From CAVSUB01 sp963730995 (GTDB taxonomy: Bacteria; Acidobacteriota; Vicinamibacteria; Vicinamibacterales; 2-12-FULL-66-21), in the NCBI GenBank assembly GCA_963730995.1, contig CAVSUB010000013.1, positions 2,170,001-2,234,000 of the forward strand: a stretch of DNA of 64,000 nt, written 5' to 3'. Positions 15,765 through 24,135 of this stretch are shown piece by piece. A program made the translations under genes and the position numbers. The number at the start of each line of letters is the position of its first letter. The first letter of the stretch is position 1. Under the pieces are notes generated by a model. It did no database searches. It saw nothing but the letters and a program-made list of their open reading frames with translations, and was not told where the DNA came from.

Positions 15765-18413
15765 GTGCCAGGAGCGCCCGCAATCCCGCTGCTGGAACGG
15801 GATGACTCATTCGATACGCTGTGCCGGGCCTTGTCTGCTGCCCGCGTGCAAGGTCAGATCGTCGGGATCTCCGGCGAGGCCGGCGTTGGGAAGACCTCGC
15901 TCGTCGAAGCACTCGCTGCGCGCGAGGGTCAGAGAACTACGTTCCTGTGGGGCTCGTGCGAAGCGCTGGGTACACCGAGACCTCTTGGACCGCTGCTCGA
16001 CATGGCGGCCGACCTCGGCTGCGAGCTCGAGGCGCTCCTCACCGGCGGAGCTCCCAGGCATCAGGTGTTCGCGGGGTTTGCGGCAGCGATCAGCCGGAAT
16101 ATTCCTTCCACCGCCGTCGTCTTCGAAGACGTTCACTGGGCAGATGAGGCGACCCTCGATCTGCTGCGATATCTCAGCCGACGCATCCATCGCATTCCCG
16201 CACTGATCGTCCTGACATGGCGCGCGGATGAGGTTGGCGCCGACCATCCGCTTTACCGATTGCTCGGCGAGCTGCCGCCGGACGCCACCCATCGCCTCGA
16301 GCTGAAGCCACTGTCACTCGATGCGGTCGCCCGGCTCGCAGGCGGCGCGCACGACGCGGGCACCGTCTTCCGTTTGACGCGCGGCAATCCGTTCTTCGTG
16401 ACCGAACTGCTGCGGGGGGCGGATGACGCGGTGCCCGCGCGAGTACGCGAAGCGATCCTCGCAAGACGCGCCAGCCTCCCGGCCGAAGCGCGCAACGTCG
16501 TCGATCTGGTGTCGGTCGTACCGGCGAGAGCCGAAATCGAGCTGGTGCGCGCGACCGTAACCTCTTCGAACGACACTCTGGCGCCCGCAGTGGAAGCCGG
16601 TCTGCTCACATTCGACGGGCGCACGCTTGGATTCCGTCACGAGCTGGCGCGACTCGCCGTCCTGGAGTCGCTGCCACTGCTGCGCGTGCAGGAGCTGCAT
16701 CGAACGGTGCTGGCGGCGCTGTCGTCGTCCGCCGATCGGGCGGGAGTGCTTGCGCGGCTCGCGCATCATGCGGTCGGCGCCGGCGATAGCGACGCGGTAC
16801 AGCGCTACGCGCAGGCTGCCGCGCGTCAGGCCGCATGCCTCGGTGCGCATCGCGAGGCGGCCGCGCACTACAGGACCGCCCTCGCCTGGGCCGATGCGCT
16901 CGAAACGTCTGCGCGGGCGGAGATCCTGGATCTCCTCTCTTACGAGTGCTACCTCACCGGCCAGCTCGCGGCAGCCTGGGATGCAAGAGTCGAGGCGCTC
17001 GGTGTGTGGCGGCAGCTCAATGTGCCGCGCGCCATCGGGACCGGGATCCGATGGCTGTCGAGACTCGCGTGGTTTCTTGGCGACTACGCCGAGTCCAGAC
17101 AGCGCGCGATGGAAGCGCTCGACGTGCTGACGCCGCTTGGGGAGGACGAGGAGCTGGCGATGGCGCTGAGCAATCGCGCGCAGCTCCACATGCTCGCTCG
17201 AGAGCACGAACCGTGCGCGATCTTCGGCCAGCGCGCGATCGACATGGCCCGCCGGCTCGGATCGGTCGAAGTCCTCAGCCACGCGCTCAACAACGTCGGA
17301 AGCAGCCAGATCTATCTCGACACCGCTCGCGGACGGCAGATGCAGGAAGAGAGCCTGGCGCTCGCGCTCGATCACGATCTGCACCAACACGCCGCCCGCG
17401 GCTTCACGAATCTCGCGACGTCCAGCGTGCAGTCCCGCGACTACGCGTACGCCCAGCGATGGCTCGAGGCCGGCCTCAATTACACGCACGAGCGCGATCT
17501 CGATTCGTGGTGGCACTACATGCTCGCGTGGCGCGCGCGGATCTTCGTCGAGACCGGCCTCTGGTCGGAGGCTGAAGCCGACGCAACGACGGTGCTCGAG
17601 AACGTTCGCCCGCCTGCCGTGACCCGCATACCCGCCTTGACCGCGCTCGGGCTGCTCCGAGCGCGGCAACGAAGGCCGGAGGCCGTCGAACTGCTGGACG
17701 AGGCACTCGGGCTGGCGCTGCCCACAGCGGAGAAGCAGCGGCTCATTCCCGTACGCGCCGCCCGCGCGGAGCTCGCATTGCTCCAGGGCCGGCTTGACGA
17801 AGCGCGCACCGAGGCCGACGCCGGACTTCAGCTGCTGACCGAAACGGACCTGTTCTGGGAGTGGGACCTCCTCCGCTACGTGAGTTGGCGGGCGGACGAC
17901 AGGCAGCGCGTTCCGCCAGGAAGGACCGGGACGACAGTCACTGGGTGCAGTCCCCACGATCTGAGCATCCGGGGTCATTGGCGCGAGGCGGCCCATGCGT
18001 GGGAGCGTCTCGGCTGTCCGTACGAGAGAGCCGAAGCGCTTGCCGAGGGGGATGTAGCGGCCATGGAGGAAGCGCTCCAGGCGTTCCTGGCTCTGAGTGC
18101 CGTCGCGCCCGCCGATCGCGTTCGACAGGAGCTCCGGCGGATGGGCGTCACCCGGTTGAAGCGCGGTCCACGGCCGAGTACACGCGCACATCCGGCCGGA
18201 TTGACGCCGCGCGAGACGGAGATCCTTGGTCTGCTCGCCCTTCGTTTGAGTAACCCGGCGATCGGCACGCGCCTGTTCGTGTCGGCGAAAACGGTCGAGC
18301 ATCACGTATCGGCCATCCTCGGAAAGCTCGAAGTCGCCACGCGCGAGGAAGCGGTCGCAGAGGCGGTCCGTCAAGGGTGGCTCGCCGGATCGCCAGGATC
18401 AGGCGCAAAATAG
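15765..18413 (+). CDS. Large ATP-binding LuxR-family (LAL) transcriptional regulator
   Basis: 882 residues from a GTG that has AGGAG nine bases upstream; longer frames to 15651 lack this and would swallow a probable operator. An AAA/NB-type ATPase comes first, with Walker A GEAGVGKT (about 37-44) and Walker B VVFEDVHWAD (about 118-127). A long TPR-like helical middle follows, and then a C-terminal LuxR helix-turn-helix: LTPRETEILGLLALRLSNPA and VSAKTVEHHVSAILGKL (about 808-865). LAL proteins integrate a ligand signal with ATP to activate nearby genes. The next gene is an FAD oxidase whose upstream site is identical to the one before this gene. Confidence 0.92.
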   Translation: MPGAPAIPLLERDDSFDTLCRALSAARVQGQIVGISGEAGVGKTSLVEALAAREGQRTTFLWGSCEALGTPRPLGPLLDMAADLGCELEALLTGGAPRHQVFAGFAAAISRNIPSTAVVFEDVHWADEATLDLLRYLSRRIHRIPALIVLTWRADEVGADHPLYRLLGELPPDATHRLELKPLSLDAVARLAGGAHDAGTVFRLTRGNPFFVTELLRGADDAVPARVREAILARRASLPAEARNVVDLVSVVPARAEIELVRATVTSSNDTLAPAVEAGLLTFDGRTLGFRHELARLAVLESLPLLRVQELHRTVLAALSSSADRAGVLARLAHHAVGAGDSDAVQRYAQAAARQAACLGAHREAAAHYRTALAWADALETSARAEILDLLSYECYLTGQLAAAWDARVEALGVWRQLNVPRAIGTGIRWLSRLAWFLGDYAESRQRAMEALDVLTPLGEDEELAMALSNRAQLHMLAREHEPCAIFGQRAIDMARRLGSVEVLSHALNNVGSSQIYLDTARGRQMQEESLALALDHDLHQHAARGFTNLATSSVQSRDYAYAQRWLEAGLNYTHERDLDSWWHYMLAWRARIFVETGLWSEAEADATTVLENVRPPAVTRIPALTALGLLRARQRRPEAVELLDEALGLALPTAEKQRLIPVRAARAELALLQGRLDEARTEADAGLQLLTETDLFWEWDLLRYVSWRADDRQRVPPGRTGTTVTGCSPHDLSIRGHWREAAHAWERLGCPYERAEALAEGDVAAMEEALQAFLALSAVAPADRVRQELRRMGVTRLKRGPRPSTRAHPAGLTPRETEILGLLALRLSNPAIGTRLFVSAKTVEHHVSAILGKLEVATREEAVAEAVRQGWLAGSPGSGAK

Positions 18414-18428
18414 GGGGCGCTCCCCAAT
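18414..18428. promoter_or_regulatory. Putative operator, copy 2 of GGGGCGCTCCCCAAT
   Basis: Starts on the base after the regulator's TAG and ends 57 bases before the FAD oxidase ATG. Identical in all 15 bases to copy 1 at 15673. The location between regulator and oxidase fits an activator site for the oxidase gene. Confidence 0.55.
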
Positions 18429-18485
18429 GTGCCGATTCCGCACGGTCCGTTAGGTTTTGACGTCCGCCCAGCACGGAGGTTCACG

Positions 18486-19844
18486 ATGTCTGTTGCCAGT
18501 GCCATGGAACAACTCGCGCCCACATTCACAGGCCAGCTATTGCAACCGTCGGATCCGGGCTACGACGAAGCGCGCCGCGTCCACAACGGTTTGATCGATA
18601 AGCGACCCGCCATCATCGCGCGCTGTCGCGGCACGGCGGACGTGGCGGATGCCGTCAAGCTCGCGCGTTCGCTGAACCTCGAGATCGCCGTTCGCGGCGG
18701 CGGGCACAACGTCGGCGGCCGCGGCACGATCGACGGCGGGATGATGATCGACCTGGCCACGATGAAGGGAATCCACGTCCATGCCGCGCGGCGGACCGCC
18801 CGCGCGCAGGGCGGCGTCCTCTGGAAGGAGTTCAACAGGGAGACGCAGCTGCACGGTCTCGCAACGACCGGCGGCGTCGTCGGGACGACGGGGATTGCGG
18901 GATTGACGCTTGGTGGAGGCCTCGGTTGGCTGATGCCGAAATACGGGCTGGCCCTCGACAACCTGCTGTCAGCCGAGATGGTGATGGCCGACGGATCGGT
19001 CCGTCGCGCGGCGGCGGACGAGAATCCGGACCTGTATTGGGCCATCCGCGGGGGCGGCGGCAACTTCGGCGTTGCCGCCTCGCTCGAGTACGCGCTGCAC
19101 CCGGTGGGACCGATGATTGCTGGCGGCCTGGTCGCGCATCCGCTGCAGAACGCGCGGAACGTCCTCCGGTTCTTTCGCGAAACCTGCGCGACGCTGCCCG
19201 ACGAGATGATGCTGGTCGCCGGCCTGTTGACCGCGCCGGACGGCTCAGGGAACAAGCTCGTTGGCATCCTTGCCGCGCATTGCGGATCGCTGGCCGCCGG
19301 CGAGGCGGCGGTGGCACCGATCAAGACGTTCGGGCCGCCGGTCATGGACGCGATGGGCCCGATTTCCTATTGCCAGCAGAACGGGCTGATCGACGCCTCA
19401 ATCCCCAGGGGCGCACTCAACTACTGGAAGTCGCATTTTCTGGTCGATCTGACGGATGACTGCATCGGTGCGCTCGTGGACGCCTTCTCGGCGGCTCCGT
19501 CGCCGATGAGCCAAATCGTCATCGAGCACTTCCATGGCGCCGCCAGCCGCGTTCCCGTCACCGATACGGCGTGCTCGATGCGTATCACCGGCTACAACGT
19601 CGTCATCGTCTCGCAGTGGATGGACCCGAAGGAAAACGACCGGCACATTGCATGGTGCCGCAGCGTCTACTCGACGCTTGGACCGTATCTCGGGACGACG
19701 CGGTACGTGAACTACCTCGATCACGACGAAGCCGACGCCGCCGCGATCGCCTACGGCCCGAACTATGCGCGCCTTCGCGATTTGAAGGCCAAGTTCGATC
19801 CCGAAAACATCTTCCACATCAACGTGAACGTCCGGCCAAGCTGA
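18486..19844 (+). CDS. FAD-linked oxidase (berberine-bridge-enzyme/PCMH type)
   Basis: 452 residues. The FAD-binding PCMH domain shows IAVRGGGHNVGGRGTIDGG, in which His about 74 is the usual 8-alpha-histidyl FAD attachment point. The glycine-rich TLGGGLGWLMPKYGLALDNL follows; it has Ala where bicovalent members have Cys, so a single covalent link is expected. The BBE C-terminal motif is NYARLRDLKAKFDPENIFHI. Such enzymes oxidise sugars or secondary metabolites with O2. GGAGG is seven bases before the ATG. Probably controlled by the upstream LAL regulator. Confidence 0.93.
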   Translation: MSVASAMEQLAPTFTGQLLQPSDPGYDEARRVHNGLIDKRPAIIARCRGTADVADAVKLARSLNLEIAVRGGGHNVGGRGTIDGGMMIDLATMKGIHVHAARRTARAQGGVLWKEFNRETQLHGLATTGGVVGTTGIAGLTLGGGLGWLMPKYGLALDNLLSAEMVMADGSVRRAAADENPDLYWAIRGGGGNFGVAASLEYALHPVGPMIAGGLVAHPLQNARNVLRFFRETCATLPDEMMLVAGLLTAPDGSGNKLVGILAAHCGSLAAGEAAVAPIKTFGPPVMDAMGPISYCQQNGLIDASIPRGALNYWKSHFLVDLTDDCIGALVDAFSAAPSPMSQIVIEHFHGAASRVPVTDTACSMRITGYNVVIVSQWMDPKENDRHIAWCRSVYSTLGPYLGTTRYVNYLDHDEADAAAIAYGPNYARLRDLKAKFDPENIFHINVNVRPS

Positions 19845-19870
19845 GACGCGGCCGTAACACGCACGATTCT

Positions 19871-21763
19871 GTGCCTGCACCTTCTTCGGCGCCTCGCGGC
19901 CGTCCCCCGATCGTCTGGGCGACGCTGGCGGCGTTCTCTCTCGCGGCGATTGCGGCGGCGATCGGCCTGTCATATCGTCGTGAGCCCGCGGCGCCACCAA
20001 CGCATACGGAGCTCACTCGCCTGTCTCCGGATGACGAGCACTCGTATCTCGGACCAGCGATCTCTCCGGACGGCAAGCTTGTTGCCTACTCGTCGAACCG
20101 CAGCGGCAAATGGGAGCTATGGCTCCAGCAACCCGGCGCCGACGCTCCGATGCAGCTCACACACTCCGACCGGGTTGTCGGCGGACCATCGTTCTTCCCC
20201 GACGGCAAGCGGATCCTGTATTCGGCGACCTCGCCTTCACTGGACGAGACGACCATCGAGATCATCCCGTCAGCCGGAGGCGAGCCGGCGAAACTCTGGT
20301 CAGGCACCATTGTCACGAGTCCCGTCGATCTCAGAGGGCCGATGGTCTCACCGGACGGGAGCCGCGTCGCCTTTCTCGAGCAGCAACGAGGTGGAGGGCT
20401 GCGCCTGATGGTGATGTCAACGAGCGGCGGCCGGCCTCGGCCCGTTCCTGGCTTCGATCGGCTTCAGGTCTGGCCCGGGGGCACCCGGCTGACATCGTGG
20501 ACTCCTGATGGACGATCAGTCCTCTGCCTGGCGGCAAGTACGAGCGGCGGACCGGTCTGGGAGTGGTTCTCCGTACCCCTCGACGGTGGCGAGCCCGTCG
20601 AGTTGATGGCCGGTCAAGCGCTCAGGCGCGCGGGATTCGACGTCGTGTCGCCGGCAGCCGTCTTCGGAAATCGAGCGCTGTTCTGGGGTTCCTTCACGCG
20701 GCCGCACGTCTTCGACGTTCCGCTGTCGACCGACACATGGAGGGTCAACGGTCCCCCGCGACAGCTCACGTTTGGCACGGGACGATTCGATCCGACGAGC
20801 GTCAGCAACTCAGGAGTCGCGGCAATCGAAAGACCCGTGAAGTCGATCGACTTCTACGCCATCCCGCTCGACAAAGCGACCGGTCACGCTTCCGCCGCGA
20901 CGCGCCGGCTGACCAAGGAAGGACTTGGTGCGCCTCTCTTCGACGCGGGCGGGGAACCGGATCTGTTGTACGTCGTGATGTGGGAGAACAGAGACAGCGG
21001 ACTGATCGCCAAGGCGCTGCGTCTACGGCTCGACACCGGAGAGGCCGCGCCGCTGGGACCGATTGAGGTCGATCGCGAAGGCTCGTGGACGGTATCGCGA
21101 GACGGCCGGCTGCTTGCGCATTCCCGTCCCGAGCGGAAAGCCTACTCGATCAGCATCACCGACCTGACTGCGTCGACGACGGAGACGCGAGTGCTCTGCC
21201 ATGACTGCGGGCTGGCGCAGGCCTTCTCACCTGACGGACGCTCGCTCTTCTATCAGCCTGAAGCGTCGTCTACGCAGGCGTCCCACCCGAAGACGAGCAT
21301 CCACGTCCTGGACGTCACGTCCGGGAGCCACAGGCCCTGGATTGAGGACCAGGTGGACTCCCTGGGCGTGAAGGGGCTCACCGGCAGCAAAGGCGAATGG
21401 GTCGTCGTCTCGGCAACCACGCCCGGACCCCGCGGGAGTGCCACACGGACGTTCCTCGTGCCGTGGCGCAACGATCCTGTTCCGCGGGCGGACTGGATCG
21501 AAGTAGGCGGCGAGAACCTGAAGTTCTCGCCGGCCAGTCATCTCGTGTATTTTTTCGACGGCCCAAGGCTGATGACGATGCGGTTCGATCCGAAGACGAA
21601 ACGGATGGGCGCACCGTATCAGGTTCGTCTCGTTCCGGGTTCACAGCCGGTGTTGAAACCAGACGACGACTGGGTCGTCCGCGGTCCCGGCATCGTGTTC
21701 TCTCCAACCGATATCAAGGGCTCGGTCTGGCTGCTGAAGATGGCGAAGGATCAGCCTCGCTGA
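19871..21763 (+). CDS. Membrane-anchored PD40/TolB-like beta-propeller protein (kinase domain absent)
   Basis: About 630 residues from a GTG at 19871. One transmembrane helix (VWATLAAFSLAAIAAAIGL) is followed by a periplasmic beta-propeller with repeated PDG motifs: AISPDGKLVAYSSNRSG, FFPDGKRILYS, VSPDGSRVAF, TPDGRSVL. In Acidobacteria this TM-propeller block usually follows a cytoplasmic Ser/Thr kinase domain. Here the FAD oxidase ends 26 bases upstream, leaving no room for one. A frame extending upstream inside the FAD gene has no kinase residues and is a shadow. Either a kinase-less variant or a 5'-truncated gene; no clear ribosome-binding site. Confidence 0.75.
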   Translation: MPAPSSAPRGRPPIVWATLAAFSLAAIAAAIGLSYRREPAAPPTHTELTRLSPDDEHSYLGPAISPDGKLVAYSSNRSGKWELWLQQPGADAPMQLTHSDRVVGGPSFFPDGKRILYSATSPSLDETTIEIIPSAGGEPAKLWSGTIVTSPVDLRGPMVSPDGSRVAFLEQQRGGGLRLMVMSTSGGRPRPVPGFDRLQVWPGGTRLTSWTPDGRSVLCLAASTSGGPVWEWFSVPLDGGEPVELMAGQALRRAGFDVVSPAAVFGNRALFWGSFTRPHVFDVPLSTDTWRVNGPPRQLTFGTGRFDPTSVSNSGVAAIERPVKSIDFYAIPLDKATGHASAATRRLTKEGLGAPLFDAGGEPDLLYVVMWENRDSGLIAKALRLRLDTGEAAPLGPIEVDREGSWTVSRDGRLLAHSRPERKAYSISITDLTASTTETRVLCHDCGLAQAFSPDGRSLFYQPEASSTQASHPKTSIHVLDVTSGSHRPWIEDQVDSLGVKGLTGSKGEWVVVSATTPGPRGSATRTFLVPWRNDPVPRADWIEVGGENLKFSPASHLVYFFDGPRLMTMRFDPKTKRMGAPYQVRLVPGSQPVLKPDDDWVVRGPGIVFSPTDIKGSVWLLKMAKDQPR

Positions 21764-21777
21764 GCAACGGAGGCCCC

Positions 21778-22260
21778 TTACGACGCTTCGTCCGCGCTCG
21801 GGCCGTAGATTGCCGGCACCTTGGCGCCCATCGGACGAAGATACGTCGAGAGCTGGCCGCGGTGATGGATCTGGTCGAGCAGGAATCCCCACGCCATCTC
21901 GTACGCAGTGTCCTTCATGACTTCCTTTCCGCCGTACAAGAAAGGCAGCTCGGCGTCCCAGCGGGGGGAGTCGATCTCCCGCATTCCGTTCGTAATGCGG
22001 GAGTGTTCCCGATCGTACGTCCGAACGATCTCCTCGATCGTCGCGGGCGCCGGAACGTCGGCCCATTCGAGCGTCCCCTTCCGCAGGCCGTCGCCAAGGG
22101 CGATTTCCTCGTACACGATCATCCACGCGAGCTCCCGGGCGGTGCGCGCTTTCGGATCCGGCCTGTAGTCGACGTGTGATTGAGGGATGCGGCTGATCAC
22201 TTTCCGTGTGGCGGCAGCCTCTTTGTCCCAATGCGTGAGGAAGAACGTCTTGTGATCCAT
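21778..22260 (-). CDS. DinB-family protein
   Basis: 160 residues, four-helix-bundle DinB/YfiT-like protein. Recognisable parts are MDHKTFFLTHWDKEAAATRK, the LAWMIVYEEIALGDGLRKGT helix and FLLDQIHHRGQLSTYLRPMG near the end, where HHRGQ supplies family metal-ligand histidines. These proteins are often thiol-dependent (bacillithiol/mycothiol-type) or detoxification enzymes. The ATG at 22258-22260 is preceded by GGGAGG. Single gene. Confidence 0.88.
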   Translation of the reverse strand: MDHKTFFLTHWDKEAAATRKVISRIPQSHVDYRPDPKARTARELAWMIVYEEIALGDGLRKGTLEWADVPAPATIEEIVRTYDREHSRITNGMREIDSPRWDAELPFLYGGKEVMKDTAYEMAWGFLLDQIHHRGQLSTYLRPMGAKVPAIYGPSADEAS

Positions 22261-22318
22261 ATCTGACCTCCCCCGGCACACCAACGGCGCCGGCAGATCA
22301 TGCAGCATAGGCGAAAGT

Positions 22319-22476
22319 TTATCGAAAGTCTATCTTGTCGGCCCACTTGACCGTTTCGGGATCCATCGACAGGCGATCGCTGACAGGCAACGTGCGCGGC
22401 GGCGGCCCCATGCTCCACCTTCGCACCGCCTCGGGAGGGATCTCCGTCCGCTGAAATCTGCGATCGGAGCAGGCGC
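22319..22476 (-). other. Possible short gene remnant
   Basis: Minus-strand frame ending at 22319 encodes a plausible tail (TLPVSDRLSMDPETVKWADK), but its start falls inside the HD-domain gene and no family is recognised. Listed as a low-confidence remnant; the interval otherwise holds nothing I can identify. Confidence 0.2.
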
Positions 22477-23061
22477 CTATGCCCGCTCGGCCTGCCTCGC
22501 AATCATCGGCAGCCACCGCTCGCCTGTTTCGACGAGGTCCGACAGCTCTCTGAACATGTTCGCGTTGATGCCCTCGGCGTAGGGCAGGATGCAGTTGCGA
22601 GTCTCGGCGAGATACCGCTTCACGAACGCCACGTCGTTCAGATATCCCAGCGTGGTGAGATTGCTGATGCGATCCGCCAGCTTGAGGACTCTGGCTCGCG
22701 GGCTTCCATTCCGCATGATGCGCAGCAGGTACTCGGCCTTCGGCTCCCGGACGCCGTTCGCGAAGCGAATCGTCACCTCCATCACCAGCTCGTAAACAGC
22801 CCGACCGTCGTCGTCGATGCGGGTAATCTCCGACTCGGTGACCCCAGGCATCGTGGCGGCATCCTCGAAGAGATCGTGAATCACGGAGGCCTTGAGCAGC
22901 ACGGGATCCGTCGTCTTGTAGTCGAGCAGGATTGCGAGCGTGCCGATCTGATGGCGGAACATGTTGCTGCCGGACCGGCGCTTGACGCCGATGAGCGCCA
23001 TGGCCTTCACGATATACGGGGCCATCGTGATGCGCGCGAGCGAAGATTCGAGGTCGTCCAT
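22477..23061 (-). CDS. Stand-alone HD-domain phosphohydrolase, SpoT-like
   Basis: 194 residues. The HD-superfamily ligands are visible: FRHQIG (His about 37), the HDLFED motif (about 62-67) and LKLADRISNL (Asp about 130). HDxxED and KLADR...N are the form found in the (p)ppGpp hydrolase half of RelA/SpoT. There is no synthetase, TGS or ACT domain, so it would be a small alarmone hydrolase or a related nucleotidase. Assignment to ppGpp is by motif only. Single gene, divergent from the SRPBCC operon. Confidence 0.75.
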   Translation of the reverse strand: MDDLESSLARITMAPYIVKAMALIGVKRRSGSNMFRHQIGTLAILLDYKTTDPVLLKASVIHDLFEDAATMPGVTESEITRIDDDGRAVYELVMEVTIRFANGVREPKAEYLLRIMRNGSPRARVLKLADRISNLTTLGYLNDVAFVKRYLAETRNCILPYAEGINANMFRELSDLVETGERWLPMIARQAERA

Positions 23062-23142
23062 GACGGTGCCCTGCGGATTCTATGTTGATGAGGCGCAGGG
23101 TTCCTAATCGACGGAGGGCTCGATCGGGGCCGCCTCATCATA

Positions 23143-23160
23143 TGCAACCTTGAGGTTGCA
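23143..23160. promoter_or_regulatory. Operator 1 of the SRPBCC-ArsR operon
   Basis: TGCAACCT-TG-AGGTTGCA is a perfect 18-base dyad overlapping the -35 element at 23156-23161. Its half-site GCAACC recurs in a second dyad 43 bases away (centre to centre, about four helical turns). ArsR-type repressors bind such dyads, and the operon's second gene encodes one. Confidence 0.75.
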
Positions 23161-23184
23161 AATCCAAGAAGCACCTCGTATGAT
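23156..23184 (+). promoter_or_regulatory. Sigma-70 promoter of the SRPBCC-ArsR operon
   Basis: -35 TTGCAA (23156-23161), exactly 17 bases, -10 TATGAT (23179-23184). The predicted start of transcription, about 23190-23192, falls in operator 2. Matches to consensus are four and five of six. Confidence 0.65.
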
Positions 23185-23186
23185 CG

Positions 23187-23202
23187 GCAACCAGGAGGTT
23201 GC
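23187..23202. promoter_or_regulatory. Operator 2 overlapping start site and ribosome-binding site
   Basis: GCAACC-AGGA-GGTTGC, a six-base-arm dyad whose centre and right arm contain AGGAGG, the ribosome-binding site for the ATG at 23205. A repressor bound here would block transcription start; the same sequence serves translation in the RNA. Confidence 0.65.
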
Positions 23203-23204
23203 AC

Positions 23205-23702
23205 ATGTCTGTGGCGACGAGCGATCGAATCGAGAAGCGAATCATGTTGAACGCGCCCCGGGCCCGCGTGTGGAAGGCGCTCACGAATGCCGAGGAGTTC
23301 GGGAACTGGTTCGGCGTCAAACTGGACGGACCGTTCGAGGCTGGGGCCGCATTGCGGGGCGTCATCGTTCCAACCAAGGCAGATGCCGAGATTGCCAAGG
23401 CTCAGCAGCCCTATGCCGGAAAACCGTTCGAGATTACGGTCGAACGAATCGAGCCCGAGCGGCTGTTCTCATTCCGATGGCACCCGTTCGCGGTGGAACC
23501 CGCTGTCGACTACTCGAACGAGCCGACGACCCTCATCGAGTTCACGCTGGAGGAAAAGCCTCATGGCGTGATGCTGAGGGTGACGGAGTCCGGCTTCGAT
23601 CGCATTCCCCTCGAGCGCCGCGCCAAGGCCTTCACGGCGAACGAAGGAGGCTGGACGATGGTCGTCACGCTCATCGAGAAATACCTTGCGCAGAACGGGT
23701 AG
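23205..23702 (+). CDS. SRPBCC/AHSA1-family protein
   Basis: 165 residues. The START-like/AHSA1 pattern is clear: IEKRIMLNAPRARVWKALTN, FGNWFGVKLDGPFEAGAALR, IEPERLFSFRWHPFA and GWTMVVTLIEKYLAQ. The fold binds a hydrophobic ligand in a cavity; the ligand is unknown. Its 3' end overlaps the ArsR gene by 17 bases, so the two are cotranscribed. The ATG was preferred to an in-frame TTG two codons earlier because AGGAGG fits it. Confidence 0.9.
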   Translation: MSVATSDRIEKRIMLNAPRARVWKALTNAEEFGNWFGVKLDGPFEAGAALRGVIVPTKADAEIAKAQQPYAGKPFEITVERIEPERLFSFRWHPFAVEPAVDYSNEPTTLIEFTLEEKPHGVMLRVTESGFDRIPLERRAKAFTANEGGWTMVVTLIEKYLAQNG

Positions 23703-24033
23703 CGTCAAAGCGAAGGCGGAGCTCGCGGGCTCCGCCGCCGTTTTTGCGGCCCTGGGCGACGAGACGCGGCTGGGCCTCGCCTCACGCCTCTCGGACCAGG
23801 GCCCGCTGTCGATCGCGAAGCTCACGAGCGGCTTCGAGATTACACGGCAGGGGATCACGAAGCACCTGCGCGTGATGGAGGACGCCGGCCTCGTGCGTGC
23901 CACGCAGCAGGGCCGCGAGAGCATCTGGCAACTGGACCGGAAACGCCTGGCGGACGCGCGGCGGTATCTTCAGACGATCTCGACGCAATGGGACGATGCG
24001 CTGGGAAGGTTGAAGGCTTTCGTGGAGGAATAG
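23686..24033 (+). CDS. ArsR-family helix-turn-helix repressor
   Basis: 115 residues. The winged helix is read from AAVFAALGDETRLGLASRLS, then LSIAKLTSGFEITRQGITKHLRVMEDAGLV and the wing VRATQQGRESIWQL. No ArsR metal-site ELCVCDL cysteine motif is present, so it does not look like a classic metal sensor. The TTG start lies within the SRPBCC gene. It most likely represses its own operon through the two GCAACC dyads. Confidence 0.88.
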   Translation: MRRTGSVKAKAELAGSAAVFAALGDETRLGLASRLSDQGPLSIAKLTSGFEITRQGITKHLRVMEDAGLVRATQQGRESIWQLDRKRLADARRYLQTISTQWDDALGRLKAFVEE

Positions 24034-24135
24034 CGAGCTCGACGAGCACCTGCGCCGGCTGAGCGGTCGTTTCGAGCAAACGAAAGCGGGTCACGCCCGT
24101 CCGATCGCGCCGGCGGTAGACTCTATCGAGACCCA

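Noticed and set aside
16314..18374. Minus-strand frame of 686 codons opposite the LuxR regulator
   Set aside because: High-GC shadow; the plus strand carries unmistakable Walker and helix-turn-helix motifs over the same bases.
19571..19870. Upstream extension of the beta-propeller gene into the FAD oxidase gene
   Set aside because: It overlaps a well-conserved oxidase frame and encodes no kinase motifs.
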